Below are positions 38,696 to 48,657 of a stretch of DNA of 64,000 bases, piece after piece; within the stretch, counting starts at the first letter, position 1; each line of letters begins with the position of its first letter. The position numbers were made by a program, and so were the translations under genes. Origin of the DNA: JBKQVT01 sp963727245 (GTDB lineage Bacteria; Planctomycetota; Planctomycetia; Pirellulales; Thermoguttaceae). The notes under the pieces were generated by a model. The model did not search any database, was not told the DNA's origin, and saw only the letters and a program-made list of their open reading frames with translations. The stretch covers positions 186,001 to 250,000 of the forward strand of contig CAVSFO010000012.1 in NCBI GenBank assembly GCA_963727245.1, given 5' to 3'.

Positions 38696-41623
38696 TTACG
38701 CGCCGGTGGGAATGTATGCGTCGCCTATGTCTCCGCCGCCGAAAAACGCGCAACTCGTGCCCGTGCTGTCGATGACAGCGACCTCCTGCATGCCGCTCCA
38801 GCCCGTTTGCGTCAAACCCTGGTCGTTTCCGCTGGGATCGTTGTATACGAGGCAATTTGGGCCGCTGCCGGGGAAAATGTACACGTCCGACCCGGGCGCG
38901 ACTGTGTACGTGTCGCCATAATTCGTGCCGTAAACGGTGGTCGCCGTAGTGCTCGTCAGGTTGAGCGTCAGGCTCGGCACCAGGCCGTTGAGCGACTGCT
39001 GGCCGGGATTGCTCGGGTCGAGGTTGATGCCCGCGCCCAGGTTCGTGAAGTCGAGGTAGGCGCATGCGTCGTTGGCCTCATTGATCGTCACCGGGCCCAA
39101 GGGGCTGTCGCCGGCGAAGACGAAGTCGTCCACGCCCCCGGGGCTTTCGGTGAACCTGTAGCCGCCGGCGCCGGCCTGCACAACGTCGCAGCCCTGCTCC
39201 CCGTAGATGGTGTCGTTGCCGCTGCCGTCGAGCACCATGACCAGCGGGCCGCAGTCCTCGTTGCCGGTGAAGCCCGAGGCGTCGACCGTGTCGCTGCCGG
39301 CGTGGGTGCGGGCCTCGACGTACAAGGATCCGCCAAAGTTGCGGGTGAAGGTGTCGCCCGTGCCGTCGTCGGCGGGCCCGCTGACGACGGTGTAATAGGG
39401 GTTGGTTCTGCCGCTGCCGGTGATGGTGAAGGTGTCGGTTGCCTGCACGTCGGGCGTGGGGTTGTCCAGGCTGGCCGTGCCCATGACGTAAACCGCGCCG
39501 CCGTTCTGGAACGCGCCGACCTGGAGCCGGACCCACTGCGTATCGGAGTACGTATTGGAGTCGGTGTCCGAAGAAGTTGTGTTGATCTCGGCGAGGATAT
39601 AGAAGTCGGACATGTTCCAGCCGTCGCTGAACGTCGCGTACTGCTCGAGCAGGGACGGGGTGAGCCCGCCGCCATCCAGGCTGAGCACCTTCTGGTCGCT
39701 GCCGCTGAGCCAGGCACCGCCGTTATTGTTGTCGTTGTAGACGTACGGGCTGGCCGCCTGCACGTTATTCGGGTCGTCGAACAGGCCGCTGGCGGAGGCG
39801 TAGAGGGTGACGGTCATGGACGCGAGCGTTCCGCCCGGGCCCGTGCCGGGCGTGTAAATGTTGTAGGCCAGATCGAGCGTGTTGTTGCCGGGGCTGGTGG
39901 CAAGGAAGGACCTCGCTATCAGGGTCGGCGCGTTCCAGGCGCAGGAAATGAGCTCGCTGGCGTAGGAGGTGGACCCGACAACAACGTAGGAGCTGGGCGC
40001 GACAACAATGCCACTTTCTATACCCCAGATGTTGGTGTCGCCGAAGATCTGCCAATAGCACTGGCCCCCCGTCGGGTTAATGTTCGCGTTCAGGTCGGCC
40101 ACGGCCGCTGTCCAGGCGGCGGCTGGCACCGTCCAATGGACGCCGCACACAGCCCCACGGCCTGGCCTGAGATCGACGGGGTCCTGCGGATCGTCGTACG
40201 CCAGGCCGCTGTCAGTGTTAATCCAGACGCCCGTCGGGCCGTTGCTCACCTGGAAGGTCTGGTTGAGGGCGACGCCCCCGTTGGCGTCGTGCAGAACGAG
40301 CGTCACCGTATCGAACGTGATTCGCTGGGTCGGGGAGGTTACCGGCAGATAAAAGTAGAACGTCGCGCCCGCCTGCGTGATCGTTGTTTGGCCGATGTTC
40401 GGGATCGGCGCGACGTTGTTGCCCTCGGCCAGCCTCGCCACGCGGTTGAGGGCCGCCTGATTGGTATATATGGGCGTCGTGACCACGCCCCAGAAGCCAT
40501 AGAGGGTGTCGCCGGACGCGGCGGCCGCCGCGTACACCGCCTTGTAGCTGCCGCAGGCGGGATCACTCTCCAACCGGGTGAGGATCCTCGCTATCGAAAG
40601 CTCCTCGTCCTCGCCGCCGCCGCCGGGCTGGGTAAGATTGTAGCCATCAAGGACACGAAGGGTGCCGCTGGCGAAACCGGGCAGGGGGCTGAGCACAGAT
40701 ACGTTGGGGGTATTGGCCGCACCGGATGTTGCAAACCAGTCAGCGAAGCCCTCGTCGAAGGCAAACTCCTGGTCCGCGGCGGTGATATAGTTCGTTGGAC
40801 TGGGCTCGGGCGCGAATCGCTGGTTGTTGAGGAACTCGTGTTCGCCGCCGAGCGGAACGAACCATCCGGCCGAATAGGCGGCCCAATGGCCCAGTTCGTG
40901 CCCAAGGTTCTCGCCGTCCGCCTCGAAATCGGACGGCTTCAGCCGAATCGTGTCCGTCTCGGAGTCGAACCCGTCGTGCGTAAGGCTCCGGGACAGGACG
41001 ACCGCGAGTGGCTTGCCGCTGATTCCGAGGTTTCCCATGAACGTCACGTAGGTGTAGATGGTCGTGAACGCGTCGAACGCGTCTCGCTGCAATTGTCCTA
41101 TCGAATTGCTATCGAACGTCAAGACCGCGTTGGCGACGGCCGTGTCCCCCGAGCCGTTCGGGACGATAACGTAGGCTGGATACCAGTATGGGGCGCCGGT
41201 CTGGGTCACGCAATACGACGTGCTCCCCGCCGACCCCGTGTATGCGGTGAACTTCACGACCAAGCCGCCGGCCCAGTCGAGTTGGTACGGGCTGTAGCCC
41301 GGCCCCGGGCTGGAGTCGTCCGTGACGGTGTAATTCCCGCTGCCGTTCGTACCGACGTCCTCGGCGAGGCCCGACAGCGTCGTCTGGTATTTCGCGCCGG
41401 TCTGCAGGTTCGTGTAGTACACCGGAATGACCAGGTCCACCATTGCGCCCCTGAGCGGGATGCCGTTGTCGATCTTGACGGTCCCGCTGACGGTTATCCC
41501 GGCCAACAGCGTTCTCGGTTCCAGGTGCTCGAGCGCCAACGCCCGATGCGGAGCCGTGGTCCCGGGGCGGTTCCTCCCGGCGCGTGAAAATAGCCGCGAA
41601 AGCAATCCGGTTTTTCGTCTCAT
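38696..41623 (-). CDS. LEPR-XLL surface protein with metalloprotease-like domain
   Basis: 975 residues from ATG 41623. The N-terminal motif LEPRTLL at 34-40 is the LEPR-XLL signature of exported planctomycete proteins. A likely zinc-peptidase core follows: HELGH at 242-246 and FDEGFADWF near 290-298, the HExxH plus downstream EGxAD arrangement. After beta-rich domains comes an RTX-like calcium-binding patch GNDTIYGEQGCDVVQ. The last residues are GDIGDAYIPTGA before the stop. Directly upstream on the same strand is a secreted LRR gene (gap 68 bases). The neighbouring gene at 44029-46888 is a tandem paralogue sharing an almost identical 770-bp stretch. Substrate is unknown. Confidence 0.8.
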   Translation of the reverse strand: MRRKTGLLSRLFSRAGRNRPGTTAPHRALALEHLEPRTLLAGITVSGTVKIDNGIPLRGAMVDLVIPVYYTNLQTGAKYQTTLSGLAEDVGTNGSGNYTVTDDSSPGPGYSPYQLDWAGGLVVKFTAYTGSAGSTSYCVTQTGAPYWYPAYVIVPNGSGDTAVANAVLTFDSNSIGQLQRDAFDAFTTIYTYVTFMGNLGISGKPLAVVLSRSLTHDGFDSETDTIRLKPSDFEADGENLGHELGHWAAYSAGWFVPLGGEHEFLNNQRFAPEPSPTNYITAADQEFAFDEGFADWFATSGAANTPNVSVLSPLPGFASGTLRVLDGYNLTQPGGGGEDEELSIARILTRLESDPACGSYKAVYAAAAASGDTLYGFWGVVTTPIYTNQAALNRVARLAEGNNVAPIPNIGQTTITQAGATFYFYLPVTSPTQRITFDTVTLVLHDANGGVALNQTFQVSNGPTGVWINTDSGLAYDDPQDPVDLRPGRGAVCGVHWTVPAAAWTAAVADLNANINPTGGQCYWQIFGDTNIWGIESGIVVAPSSYVVVGSTSYASELISCAWNAPTLIARSFLATSPGNNTLDLAYNIYTPGTGPGGTLASMTVTLYASASGLFDDPNNVQAASPYVYNDNNNGGAWLSGSDQKVLSLDGGGLTPSLLEQYATFSDGWNMSDFYILAEINTTSSDTDSNTYSDTQWVRLQVGAFQNGGAVYVMGTASLDNPTPDVQATDTFTITGSGRTNPYYTVVSGPADDGTGDTFTRNFGGSLYVEARTHAGSDTVDASGFTGNEDCGPLVMVLDGSGNDTIYGEQGCDVVQAGAGGYRFTESPGGVDDFVFAGDSPLGPVTINEANDACAYLDFTNLGAGINLDPSNPGQQSLNGLVPSLTLNLTSTTATTVYGTNYGDTYTVAPGSDVYIFPGSGPNCLVYNDPSGNDQGLTQTGWSGMQEVAVIDSTGTSCAFFGGGDIGDAYIPTGA
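39046..39819. repeat. 770-bp direct repeat, copy 1
   Basis: This stretch of the LEPR-XLL gene matches 44167-44939 in the same orientation at an offset of about 5.12 kb. By eye only a handful of substitutions are seen (for example GGG/GCG near 39160 and AAC/AAG near 39175), plus one extra G in copy 2. Sequence on either side is clearly more divergent, so the high identity reflects recent gene conversion or duplication of this segment. Confidence 0.85.
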
Positions 41624-41691
41624 GCGTTGGGTCTCCAGTCGGTCGTCGGTGCGCCCCGGGGCGGCGCCCCCGGGAGGCACGTGGCGAAAAC

Positions 41692-43095
41692 TCATTTTTC
41701 CGGCGGCGCGCCGCTGCCGTAGCATGGCGAACGCCTCGTCGGGAGGGCCGATTTTCCGTAGTCGAAAAGACGCATGCGGTCTCCGACCGCCATCTGCTGC
41801 TCAAATCGCCTCGCCCGTTCGTCGCTCACGCCCGTGTCCACCACGTCCAGCCATTCGATCCGTTTGGTTTTGAGGAGATCGTCCATTCCCGCGTCGGTGA
41901 TGGCCGTGTTGTGGAGTAGCAGCCTGCCGAGCGTCCGGTTTTCGAGGGCCCCGAGGCCGGCGTCGGTGATTTTCGTGCCGCTCAAATCGAGGTCCGCCAG
42001 GCGGGGCAGTTTTGCGATCTCCCGCAGCCCGGCGTCCCCGATCGGTGCGCCGGGCAGGTGGACCGATCGCAGCCTGGTAAGCCCCGCCATATATTTCGTC
42101 CCGGCGTCGGTGATTTTGCTGCCGCCGATTCCGAACGACTCAAGCTGCGTTAGCTTGGCGACGTGGGCGAAACCGGCGTCGGTAATCGGCCCTTCGAGGC
42201 CAAAGCTCCGCAGCGTCCGGATCGTTCCGAGATGTTCCATCGAGGCGTCGCTCAGGATCGATATAGGCTGCGTCGCCCGGTTGAACGGGCAAAGGCCCAG
42301 GTTCTCCAGTTTTTGGAGCCGCGCCAGGCAGGCCACTCCCGCGTCGGTGACTCGGCAGCGGTTGGCGCATAGGTAGATGGTCTTCAGGTTCGTTAGCCTG
42401 GAGAGGTCGTCGAGGCCCTTATCGGTGATCTCGGTGAGGCCGTCGATCCGCTCCAGTGCCTTGCACTCGCGCAACCGGGCCGCGCCCTCGTCGCTGATTC
42501 CGCCCGCGATCCCGAAGCCCATACCCAGGCACTTGAGATTTTTGAGCGCCCGCAGGGCGCCGAGGCCGCCATTGGTGACCTTGCACATACCGAGTTCCAG
42601 GCCCTCCAGGCCTGGCAGTTCGGCGGCGAATTTGAGCGACTCGTCGTCGATCCGGTCGCCGGCAAGCGTCAATTCGCGCAATTTTTTGAGGCCGGCCAGG
42701 TGCTTCAGCCCCGGGCCCCTGATTTCGTTGCTGCGGATTCGGAGAACCCTGAGATCCTTGAACGTTTCCAGCTTTGCCAAGTCGGCGTCGGTCGCGGAAA
42801 CGATCTCGAGGCCTAGCTCGACAGCGTCGGAGAACATGGGAAGCAAGGCGATCCCCTCCTTGTCCTTTCCGCGCGGAGAGGTCAATATCGTGACGACGAC
42901 GCCGGGTCCCGGGGCCGCGTCGCGGATCCGAAGAAAAGGGCCGTCAAGCTCGCGGAACGCCTCTTCCCGGGTCGCCGCCGGCTTGGCCATGTCCGTGGCC
43001 TGGTCCGCCGCGATTGGCTTCGTGCCGCTGGGCGTGTCGGCGCCCAGGGCCGATACCGCCGTGAAAGCCAAAATGATTTTCGCGGTTGTTCCCAT
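41692..43095 (-). CDS. secreted leucine-rich-repeat protein
   Basis: 467 residues. MGTTAKIILAFTAVSALGAD is a signal peptide, followed by a conserved stalk (AATREEAFREL) and about twelve LRRs of the planctomycete type, for example ITDAGLGALENRTLGRLLLH and ITDKGLDDLSRLTNLKTIYL. It ends with VSDERARRFEQQMAVGD. ATG 43095 has AGGGG six bases upstream; ATG 43101 is the alternative. It precedes the LEPR-XLL metalloprotease gene by 68 bases on the same strand, as its paralogue at 46966 precedes the second one, so the pair forms a duplicated cassette. Probably a surface binding module. Confidence 0.83.
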   Translation of the reverse strand: MGTTAKIILAFTAVSALGADTPSGTKPIAADQATDMAKPAATREEAFRELDGPFLRIRDAAPGPGVVVTILTSPRGKDKEGIALLPMFSDAVELGLEIVSATDADLAKLETFKDLRVLRIRSNEIRGPGLKHLAGLKKLRELTLAGDRIDDESLKFAAELPGLEGLELGMCKVTNGGLGALRALKNLKCLGMGFGIAGGISDEGAARLRECKALERIDGLTEITDKGLDDLSRLTNLKTIYLCANRCRVTDAGVACLARLQKLENLGLCPFNRATQPISILSDASMEHLGTIRTLRSFGLEGPITDAGFAHVAKLTQLESFGIGGSKITDAGTKYMAGLTRLRSVHLPGAPIGDAGLREIAKLPRLADLDLSGTKITDAGLGALENRTLGRLLLHNTAITDAGMDDLLKTKRIEWLDVVDTGVSDERARRFEQQMAVGDRMRLFDYGKSALPTRRSPCYGSGAPPEK

Positions 43096-43679
43096 TGTCA
43101 TCCCCTTTTTTCGTCCTGCGCACGGACTGGCATTGCTCCCCGGTGCGGTCGGCCGTGCAGCAGCGCTGCAGGAGCCGCACCTCGGCCGCCAGGCCGTCGA
43201 TGCAGTGGGCCAGCGGTTCGCCGGAGAGCGGCTGCCGCACAAGCGACCGGACGATCTTTCGGACCTCCGTCCTCATCGCCGCCAAACGCGCAATGAACCG
43301 CCGCCGGCTGCCCGCAACTTCTTCCTCCGCCTTGCTACTCCGCCGAAGGGCTTCCCTGAGGGTCAGGCCCGCCAGTCTGCACTCCTGCTGGAAGTATCCG
43401 GCGATTCGCATTGCCCGCTGCGCCCGGCGGTGCCCGACTCCGCAGCGATCGAGCCAGGCCAGCCATCGGCCGTGGCCGACCGTCGACCGCTCCTCAAGGA
43501 GCAGGGTCCCGAGCCGAAAGTGGAGCACGGCGGACCGGCAACTGGCATCGTGGCCGGCTGCGCCGCACGCCGCGATCTCCTTTTCGAGGGACTTCAAGCG
43601 TGCCGCCGTTTCTTCAGGGCCGGTCCTGGGGCGGGGAGCCGCGGTCCGGGCATCAAGCACGGCAATCATAGTTTCCTCC
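42944..43679 (-). CDS. DUF3102-like protein
   Basis: About 244 residues from ATG 43679 (AGGA upstream). The core LHFRLGTLLLEERSTVGHGR with WLAWLDRCGVGHRRAQRAMR and IAGYF matches the DUF3102 pattern of a helix, HG-F/W-W and rtAqrlMriA. That domain is frequent in plasmid and phage genes and its role is unknown. The last 50 residues overlap the 5' part of the LRR gene in another frame and look non-native (GNNRENHFGFHGG). One additional A in the A6 run at 43106-43111 would give a stop TGA overlapping the LRR gene's ATG, so the true end is probably near 43098. Confidence 0.6.
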
Positions 43680-44028
43680 CCCTGTTGGGCGGCAGACCGT
43701 GGCAGATGCGACACGTGCTGCGTATTTCCTAATATCTTGGGATCGTAGGACTTACGGAATCCTCTCAGGCCGCTTCGTGGGCTTGGGTTGGCTGGCCGCC
43801 GATGGCCGAACGTGCTCGCCGATTCTGTTTTCATTTCTTCACCTCGCGCCGCGCGCGTCTGAATCGCTTTCGCTGTACGCTGTGTCTTCTATTCCCCTTG
43901 AATATCCGTTGATGATACCCGCGTGGCGAGGCCCCGCCCGGCGTCCGGTGGCAGGCCCCCACAATAACCGTGATTGTAGGCATTCCCGCCAGTTTTTCAA
44001 GCAATTTGCGAAAGATTTTTCACACGCA
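43680..44028. other. spacer without recognised gene
   Basis: The roughly 350 bases between the end of the second LEPR-XLL gene and the DUF3102 start show no convincing reading frame and no clear inverted repeat. It must hold the promoter for the DUF3102-LRR-LEPR series, but I cannot point to a specific site. Confidence 0.4.
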
Positions 44029-46888
44029 TCAAGCGGCAACGGCGTAGGCGGCGTCATAGTAATACTGTGTCCTCGTTCCCTCACCATCCCTCGGCGTCAG
44101 GCTCACAGGGCCGCCCAGATTGCCGCCCGAGCCGACGTTGAGATTGACGCCCGCGCCCAGGTAGGTGAAGTCGAGGTAGGCGGCATGCGTCGCTGGCCTC
44201 ATTGATCGTCACTGGGCTCAAGGGGCTGTCGCCGGCGAAGACGAAGTCGTCCACGCCCCCGCGGCTTTCGGTGAAGCTGTAGCCGCCGGCGCCGGCCTGC
44301 ACAACGTCGCAGCCCTGCTCCCCGTAGATGGTGTCGTTGCCGCTGCCGTCGAGCACCATGACCAGCGGGCCGCAGTCCTCGTTGCCGGTGAAGCCCGAGG
44401 CGTCGACCGTGTCGCTGCCGGCGTGGGTGCGGGCCTCGACGTACAAGGATCCGCCAAAGTTGCGGGTGAAGGTGTCGCCCGTGCCGTCGTCGGCGGGCCC
44501 GCTGACGACGGTGTAATAGGGGTTGGTTCTGCCGCTGCCGGTGATGGTGAAGGTGTCGGTTGCCTGCACGTCGGGCGTGGGGTTGTCCAGGCTGGCCGTG
44601 CCCATGACGTAAACCGCGCCGCCGTTCTGGAACGCGCCGACCTGGAGCCGGACCCACTGCGTATCGGAGTACGTATTGGAGTCGGTGTCCGAAGAAGTTG
44701 TGTTGATCTCGGCGAGGATATAGAAGTCGGACATGTTCCAGCCGTCGCTGAACGTCGCGTACTGCTCGAGCAGGGACGGGGTGAGCCCGCCGCCATCCAG
44801 GCTGAGCACCTTCTGGTCGCTGCCGCTGAGCCAGGCACCGCCGTTATTGTTGTCGTTGTAGACGTACGGGCTGGCCGCCTGCACGTTATTCGGGTCGTAA
44901 AACAGGCCGCTGGCGGAGGCGTAGAGGGTGACGGTCAGGGAGGTGAGCGGCGCGCCCGGGCCGGTGGGGCCGGGCGAGACGATGTTGTAGGCGAGGTCGA
45001 GCGTGTTGTTGCCGGGGCTGGTGGCGGTAAAGGATTGCGCGATGATCTCCGGGACGTACAGGTCGAGCGGCGCGTGTTCGCTCTGGTAGCTGCTCGTGAA
45101 GGCGCCGAGGGCCGTATTTCCGGTGACCGTCCACGTGTAGCCGCTGCCCGCCATTACGGAAACGGCCCTCTGCCAGTAGGCGGCGGGGACGGTCCATGAA
45201 ACCAGCATTCGGGCGCCGCGCTCGTCGGTCGCCGCGACAATCCGAACTTCGGTGAGGCCGGGCGGCAGCACGTCACGTGTGCCGCCGTTTATGCCCGTCG
45301 GCTGCAGCACAATCTTCTGCACGAACGGCTGCGCGGCCCCGCCCCCGGTTCCGGGCACCTCGACGGGGATTCCCCCGGGGCCGAAGAGTTGAATCGTGAC
45401 CGCCGCCGTCGCGCTGTCGAACGTGAACGGGGCGTACGTGGTGTCGCCGCTCACCAGCGGCAGCCAAAACTCGAACGTGGCGCCGGCGGTCGTAACAACC
45501 GTGTGGGCGTTCGACGGGTCCGGCTGGGGGGCGACATTCTCGGCCTCGAAGATCCTGGCCAATCGGTCGAGCACATTGTCATCGGTGACGTTCGCTGTGA
45601 TTTCCAGCCAGAGGCCGTAGAGGGTGAAGCCGCCTCGGGTCGCGGCGCCCTTCGCCGCGTTGAAGACCTGCTGCCAACTGGTGCTGCTGGCGCCGCTGGC
45701 GAAGAGCGGGTCGCTCTGGAGCTGCCAGAGGATCCTGGCGACCGATAGTTCCTCGTCCTCGCCGCAGCCCCCGTTCGTGTCGAGCGACTGGCCTCTGAGC
45801 GAATGGGTCTGCCCCGGGCCAAACCCGGGCAGGGCACTGAGCGCGGAGGCGTTGGGGCTGTCGACGGCGCCCAAGCAGGCGTAGAAATCGGCGAACCCCT
45901 CGTTGAACGCAAGTTCCGCATCGGCGACTGTGGGCAACTGCGAGGCGGTCCCAAGCCGCACGGTTCGTTGGCTCACAAGCGCATAGTGGGCTCCCCCAAC
46001 GAAATTGAGGAATCCCGCGGCCTTCGCCGTGAAATGCCCCATCTCGTGCCCAAGGGTCTTAGCGTCGCCGTCGAAATACGACTGTAGGATGTCGATCTCC
46101 CCTGTCGTGGTCTGATACCAGGCCGTCGGCGGCGCGTATGACGCCGTCGTGCCGCTGGCGAAGAAGAAGATCGGCAGCGGGGCCGTCAAGTTGACGCCGA
46201 GTCCTTGGGTCGCAAAGGTCCAGTAGGTGTACGCCGTGGTGAACGCGGCGAAGGCGTCGTGACGGAGGTTCTGCGCCCCACCCGCGGCACCGTTCGCGAT
46301 CACCTCGTTGAGCGCGGTTTGGTTGAGGGCGAGACGCCCGGGAATGGCGAACATCTGCTCAAACGCGGGCGTCATCCCCGAACCCGGATCAGTGGCTAAC
46401 CACGCGCTTGGATCACGGGCAACGGTGGCGTCCATCGCATTTGAGCCCTCGTCGGGCAGCACTGCGTAGGCCGGATCGATCGGCATGTCACTGCCGCCCG
46501 TTATATTGGGCGATACGGCATAGACGAAGAGGTAAATGGTTCGGCTCGGGTCGAGCCAAAAGTCTGTGCACCCCGGCAACCCAGCCGAGTTATTTGCGAC
46601 GGTAAACCCGCCGCTGCCGTTTGTGAACGCGTCGGCGGAAAACTCGGTTTGTACCAAACCGCCGGCCTCGTTCTCGTACGCTACTGGAACCACGGCATCC
46701 ACGTAGGCGTTCCGCACCGGCGTCCCGGTCGTGCTGTCCAGATGCACTGACCCAGAAATGGAGAAGCTAAGGAGGGCACGGGTTTCGAGGGCCTCGATGC
46801 GGAGCGGCCGGTGCCGGTGTTCGGGCTTAATGGCGCGGGGTGCGCTTGCGGGGAAAAGCCGCCAAAAAATGCCCTTCTTATTCTTCAC
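44029..46888 (-). CDS. LEPR-XLL surface protein with metalloprotease-like domain, shorter paralogue, one frameshift
   Basis: About 953 residues from GTG 46888. LETRALL at residues 34-40 corresponds to LEPRTLL of the other copy. The zinc motif is HEMGH in TLGHEMGHFTAKAAG, with FNEGFADFYA downstream. The middle is beta-rich and the C-terminal 255 residues are almost identical to the other copy, including GNDTIYGEQGCDVVQ. The frame breaks near 44181, where an extra G is seen by direct comparison with 39060. After repair it reads AYLDFTYLGAGVNLNVGSGG and stops at 44029. It lacks the beta-strand repeat extension. It lies 77 bases after its partner LRR gene. Confidence 0.82.
44167..44939. repeat. 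770-bp direct repeat, copy 2
   Basis: Second copy of the segment described at 39046-39819, in the same orientation within the paralogous gene. It differs by a few substitutions and one inserted G around 44181, which disrupts the reading frame here. Homologous recombination between the copies would delete or duplicate about 5.1 kb containing one LRR gene and the DUF3102 gene. Confidence 0.85.
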
Positions 46889-46965
46889 GACCTGGTTCTC
46901 CCGTTGGTTAAGGATTTTTGTGGGGCCCGGGTAGCGGTCCAGCCGACGGGCGCGTGCGCTATGTG

Positions 46966-48373
46966 CTATTTCTTGCCCGGGGGTGGCTCCCCTATAATGA
47001 CATCCTGTGACAGTTGCTGCCTGGGCTTCGAGCTGCCGCAGCCGATCCTTCCGAGCTTCGTGTGCTTACGGAGTTCCCGGGCCCTCTCCTTAGTCACGGC
47101 GGTGTCGCTCATGTCCAGGTCCTCAAGCTCTCGCATCTTCTCAATGTAGACCATTCCCGCGTCCGTTACGGCGGTCCGCCGGACGCTCAGACGCCTTAGG
47201 TTCGGCATTTTGGAAAGCTCGGCCAGCCCGGCGTCGGTGACCCGCGTGCCGTCGAGCGTTAGGTCGTCGACGCTTCGAAATTCGCGGATCTGCCGGAGGC
47301 CAGCGTCAGTAACCGCCGTCCTGGCCAGACCGAGGAAGACCAAGTGCGGTATCCATTTGAGGTGGTAGAGGCCGGCGTCCGTGATCTTGGTGTCCGAGAG
47401 CCACAGTGCCCGAAGCCCCCACAGCGCCTCGACGTGTACGAGCCCGGCGTCGGTAATACGGCAGCCGTTGAGGCTCAGGGTGTTCAGCAGCCGGAGCTTT
47501 GCCACGCTTTTCAACCCGGCGTCGGTGATGTCCGTGCCGTCCAATATCAGCCGTTCGAGGCGCCAGAGCCTTTTGATGTGGACAAGCCCTGAATCCGTGA
47601 CGCGCGAGTAGTGGAAGCCCGCGAGCTTGGTCCCCTCGGTCGGGGACACTACCACGATCGGCCTCGGCCCCAGGTCAAGCTCCTTCAGCGCCGTGAGCGT
47701 TCCGAGGTCGCGCATCCCCTTGTCGGTCACCCTGGTGAGCGGCCGGAGCAGTTCCAGGCTTTCGGAGCCGCGAAGCTGCGCAAGGCTCTCATCGCCGAAC
47801 CCCGGGCCGTAGCTCAGGAACCTCAGGTGCTTCAACGGTTTGAGGGCCGCCAAACCGCGCTCGGTCACGCCTTGCGGCAGGTACAGCGTTTCGAGGGCGG
47901 TGCAACCGGCGATGTTCTTGAGTCCCTCGTCGCCGATTCCCGTCCTAGTTATGTTTAGTTCCCGCAATTGCCTCAAACCCTTGAGGTACTTGAGGCCGTC
48001 GCCCTTGACGTGCTCGCCCGTAAGCGCTAGGGACCTGAGGTTCCTGAGCCCCTGGAGGTGGGTGAGATCGGCGTCGCCGACGTCGCACAGCCCGAGTTCA
48101 AGCTCCGGCGGGTCCGAAATGGACGACAGCAGCGCCAAAAGGTGCCATGTCTCGGGGGTAACGCGAGGCGGCGAGATTTCGAACCCCGTCCGGAGCGGGA
48201 TGAACTGCGAGGCCTGCCGCCTTGAGTCGGCGAATTGCCCCCTCCCGGGTCATCGGCGGCCTGGCCGTGTCCTTGGGCTGGTCCGCCCTCGGGGTTTTCG
48301 CGCCGCCGGGCCCGTCGGCCCCCAGGAGCAACACGGCGGCCAGAACGAAAATCACGTTGGCGGTAACTCGCAT
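46966..48373 (-). CDS. secreted leucine-rich-repeat protein, one frameshift
   Basis: About 468 residues when repaired. MRVTANVIFVLAAVLLLGAD is a signal peptide, and the stalk (PPMTREGAIRRLKAAGLA) resembles that of the 41692-43095 protein. The frame shifts by one extra base near 48203-48210. Thereafter it reads FIPLRTGFEISPPRVTPETW and then about ten LRRs such as ITDAGLKSVAKLRLLNTLSL and VTDAGLAELSKMPNLRRLSV. It ends VTKERARELRKHTKLGRIGC and a Pro/Lys tail. It is followed after 77 bases by the second LEPR-XLL gene, mirroring the other LRR-LEPR pair. Confidence 0.82.
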
Positions 48374-48657
48374 AAATTCACACCCTACCGCTATTGGAAA
48401 AATAAGTCCAGCATTTTTCTGGGGTTTTTTCCCGAACTGTCGGGTTGCTTAACCTCTGCCTAACATACCCCATCAGCTTTCGGCCACGAGGTTTCCCGCG
48501 CCCCGCTCTTTTCGGCTGCCGCCCGCAGCCGAGCCAAGGTCGAGATGAAGAGCGCACCCAATAACTTCACGGGCATCGCACGCCCGCACACGCTCACTGG
48601 GCACGAACCAAACGCTGCCTCCGGGCAACTTGCCCTGCGTTTTTCAAAGGATCGAGA

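Noticed and set aside
38612..41587. 991-codon plus-strand open frame opposite the LEPR-XLL gene
   Set aside because: Val/Arg/Gly-rich translation without motifs; the opposite strand holds the LEPR-XLL, HELGH and calcium-binding motifs.
48374..48657. 38-codon frame MPVKLLGALFISTLARLRAA on the minus strand
   Set aside because: No coupling, no clear ribosome-binding site and no recognisable relatives; chance is likely in this spacer.
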